This document shows positions 13,801 to 15,254 of a stretch of DNA of 15,254 nucleotides, piece by piece. Source of the stretch: Pigoraptor vietnamica. Its lineage: Eukaryota > Opisthokonta > Filasterea. The notes beneath the pieces were generated by a model. The model did no database searches. It saw only the letters and a program-made list of their open reading frames with translations, and was not told where the DNA came from. The position numbers and the translations under genes were made by a program. The DNA lies in assembly GCA_943704525.1 (NCBI GenBank), contig CALSCQ010001862.1:1-15254 (forward strand), given 5' to 3'. The stretch's first letter is position 1, and every line of letters begins with the position of its first letter.

Positions 13801-15254
13801 ATGGACGGCGCTGTCGGCGTCTCGCTTCTTCTCGGCCTCTCGGAGGAGGTGCTCGTCCACCTCGTCAGGCTCGCGCGCTTCACGCTCACCGACATCGGCC
13901 ACCTTCGCGCCACGTGCAAGCGCCTCTGCAACTTCTTCGACCGCATTCGCCATACGACCGTCAACGACAGCGTCGTCGGCGATTTGTCGCGGTACCGCCC
14001 GTACGGCTATTGGAGTATAAACCTCGCAAGCGCGGAGTGGCCACCTCGAGGTGATTCAGCTGCTCCACGAGGACGAGGTCAAGCGCGGTCGCGTGTCGCG
14101 CTCGAGCATCAAGGCGATCGAATGGGCGCTGAGCAAGCGTCACTGGGGCGTCTTCATGTTCCTCGTGAGAAATCGCGACGAGCTGGGCGCGCGCGATTTC
14201 AAGGAATTAACGGACGGCGCACCCGTTCACGACTTCCCTCGCGAGGTGCTCGTTTTTCTAATGGGCGAGATGCCGTCGCTTTTCCAACACGGGAGCAGAG
14301 CAGCGTGGGCTTTGGTCGAGAGGGCCCTTCGGATCGGCGATGTCGACATGTTTTCGCGGATGCTCCAGCTGATTGGGCCGAAAAAAACGTGCCCAGCAAG
14401 TGCGCACGCCAGCCTGATCGCCGCGGCCGTCACGGACTGCAGCGCGACCGGAGACGCGACGATTTTGGACGTCGTTCTCGGGGCGCAGGGGAAAACGCGG
14501 CGCCAGCGCAGTAGGGAGGTGATTACGTTCGAACTGCTGCGTGCGGGGTATGCAATCGAGGGCTGTGATCTGGAGATTGTGCGTTCGCGTGCGCTCGTCG
14601 ATATCGCCGCCCTCTCCCAAAGCGAGAAGGATAAACTGGCGACCGCCGCGGCGAATGGGCGTCATGTGTCGGAGCTTGCGCGTCTCCTTGCGTCGGGGGC
14701 CAAGTGCACGGTTGCGTACGGGTCGCGGGACGTGCTCGAGCAGTGCGTGCGCGAGGGAGCTCTTTGTTCCTCTGCAACGCTCCTGGATTGCCTGTCGCGC
14801 GGCGACTACGACGCGGCCGAGTATGCAGCGTCGAATCTCGCTGGCGAAGAGTGCATGCAATACGTGGTGTGGGCGCTTGTGCGACAGGGGCGCGTAGGGG
14901 CACTCGAGTGGCTACGCAGCCGCGACGAGATTGGGGAGAAGGAGCGACTCGCTATGTTCAACCTTCCCAATGCGGAGATGTCCTCGATCCTATTGTTTGT
15001 CTATCCTTCGTTGCCGCTCACGCGTGAGTTGGTTGATTTTGCGCTGCCGCTGGTCCACGCCTACGCGTCGTTGCAGCGAGGGTACGCGCCCATCTCTCGC
15101 GCGCTCCACAGGGACTGGATTGTGCCTTTGATAGAGAGCGGGAACGTGTCGATGCTGCGCTACCTGTGCGAGAATATGGACATTGCAGCGATAATGTCGC
15201 TTGAGAGCGCGTCCGCTAGGCAGGGCGTGCGCGCGGCCGTCCGCGCGGGACACT
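13801..15254 (+). pseudogene. Second F-box/ankyrin-like copy, frameshifted near codon 75, runs off the window
   Basis: The ATG and first 70 or so codons match the upstream paralogue, with the same protein sequence (MDGAVGVSLLLGLSEEV and onward through the F-box). At 14023-14038 the paralogue's 12 bases after CTC are replaced by 13 different bases. This adds one base and shifts the frame. Read from ATG, the protein becomes unrelated sequence and ends at 14514. Read in the shifted frame, homology to the upstream copy resumes at GHLEVIQLLHE and stays open to the window edge. The offset between copies is 2695 before the insertion and 2696 after. I see no splice sites that would remove the extra base. 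The remaining C-terminal 260 or so residues lie beyond the window. It could be a recent pseudogene, a sequencing or assembly error, or a truncated F-box-only protein. Confidence 0.75.

Overview
This is a nuclear-type eukaryotic window. It is GC-rich and carries long dinucleotide microsatellites. Two genes are broken by many short GT-AG introns (75 to 265 bp), and start codons sit in Kozak-like contexts. There are no bacterial-style operons or ribosome binding sites. The organism is most likely a free-living protist of amoeboid or holozoan-like grade: it combines receptor L-domain leucine-rich repeats on a single-pass membrane protein with large intronless F-box/ankyrin-like genes. I cannot name the species from sequence alone.

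Layout. 1-111 is a (TC)n tract. 111-460 is CT-rich with no gene I can support. About 461-1038 (+) looks like a decayed coding segment, readable only by moving through three frames. 1288-3993 (-) is a six-exon gene for a 558-residue type I membrane protein with a signal peptide, receptor L-domain-like repeats and a C-terminal membrane segment. 3994-4653 is a 660-bp divergent intergenic region. 4654-10338 (+) is a 15-exon gene for a 1069-residue secreted protein that I do not recognise. 10339-11105 is intergenic and holds three copies of a 71-bp tandem repeat. 11106-13346 (+) is an intronless 746-residue F-box/ankyrin-like gene. 13347-13800 is a shortened, diverged copy of the preceding intergenic region. 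13801 to the window end is a tandem copy of the F-box gene, with a one-base frameshift near codon 75, and it runs off the window.

Both spliced gene models were derived by hand from splice-site consensus and reading-phase continuity. Every junction in the two models keeps the frame, which is good internal support. The two spliced genes are divergently transcribed and both enter the secretory pathway, so shared regulation is possible but not shown. The F-box/ankyrin pair is a recent tandem duplication that includes the promoter. The two copies differ in blocks: synonymous changes only at the 5' end, a burst of amino-acid changes after the frameshift, then a long near-identical tract that suggests gene conversion.
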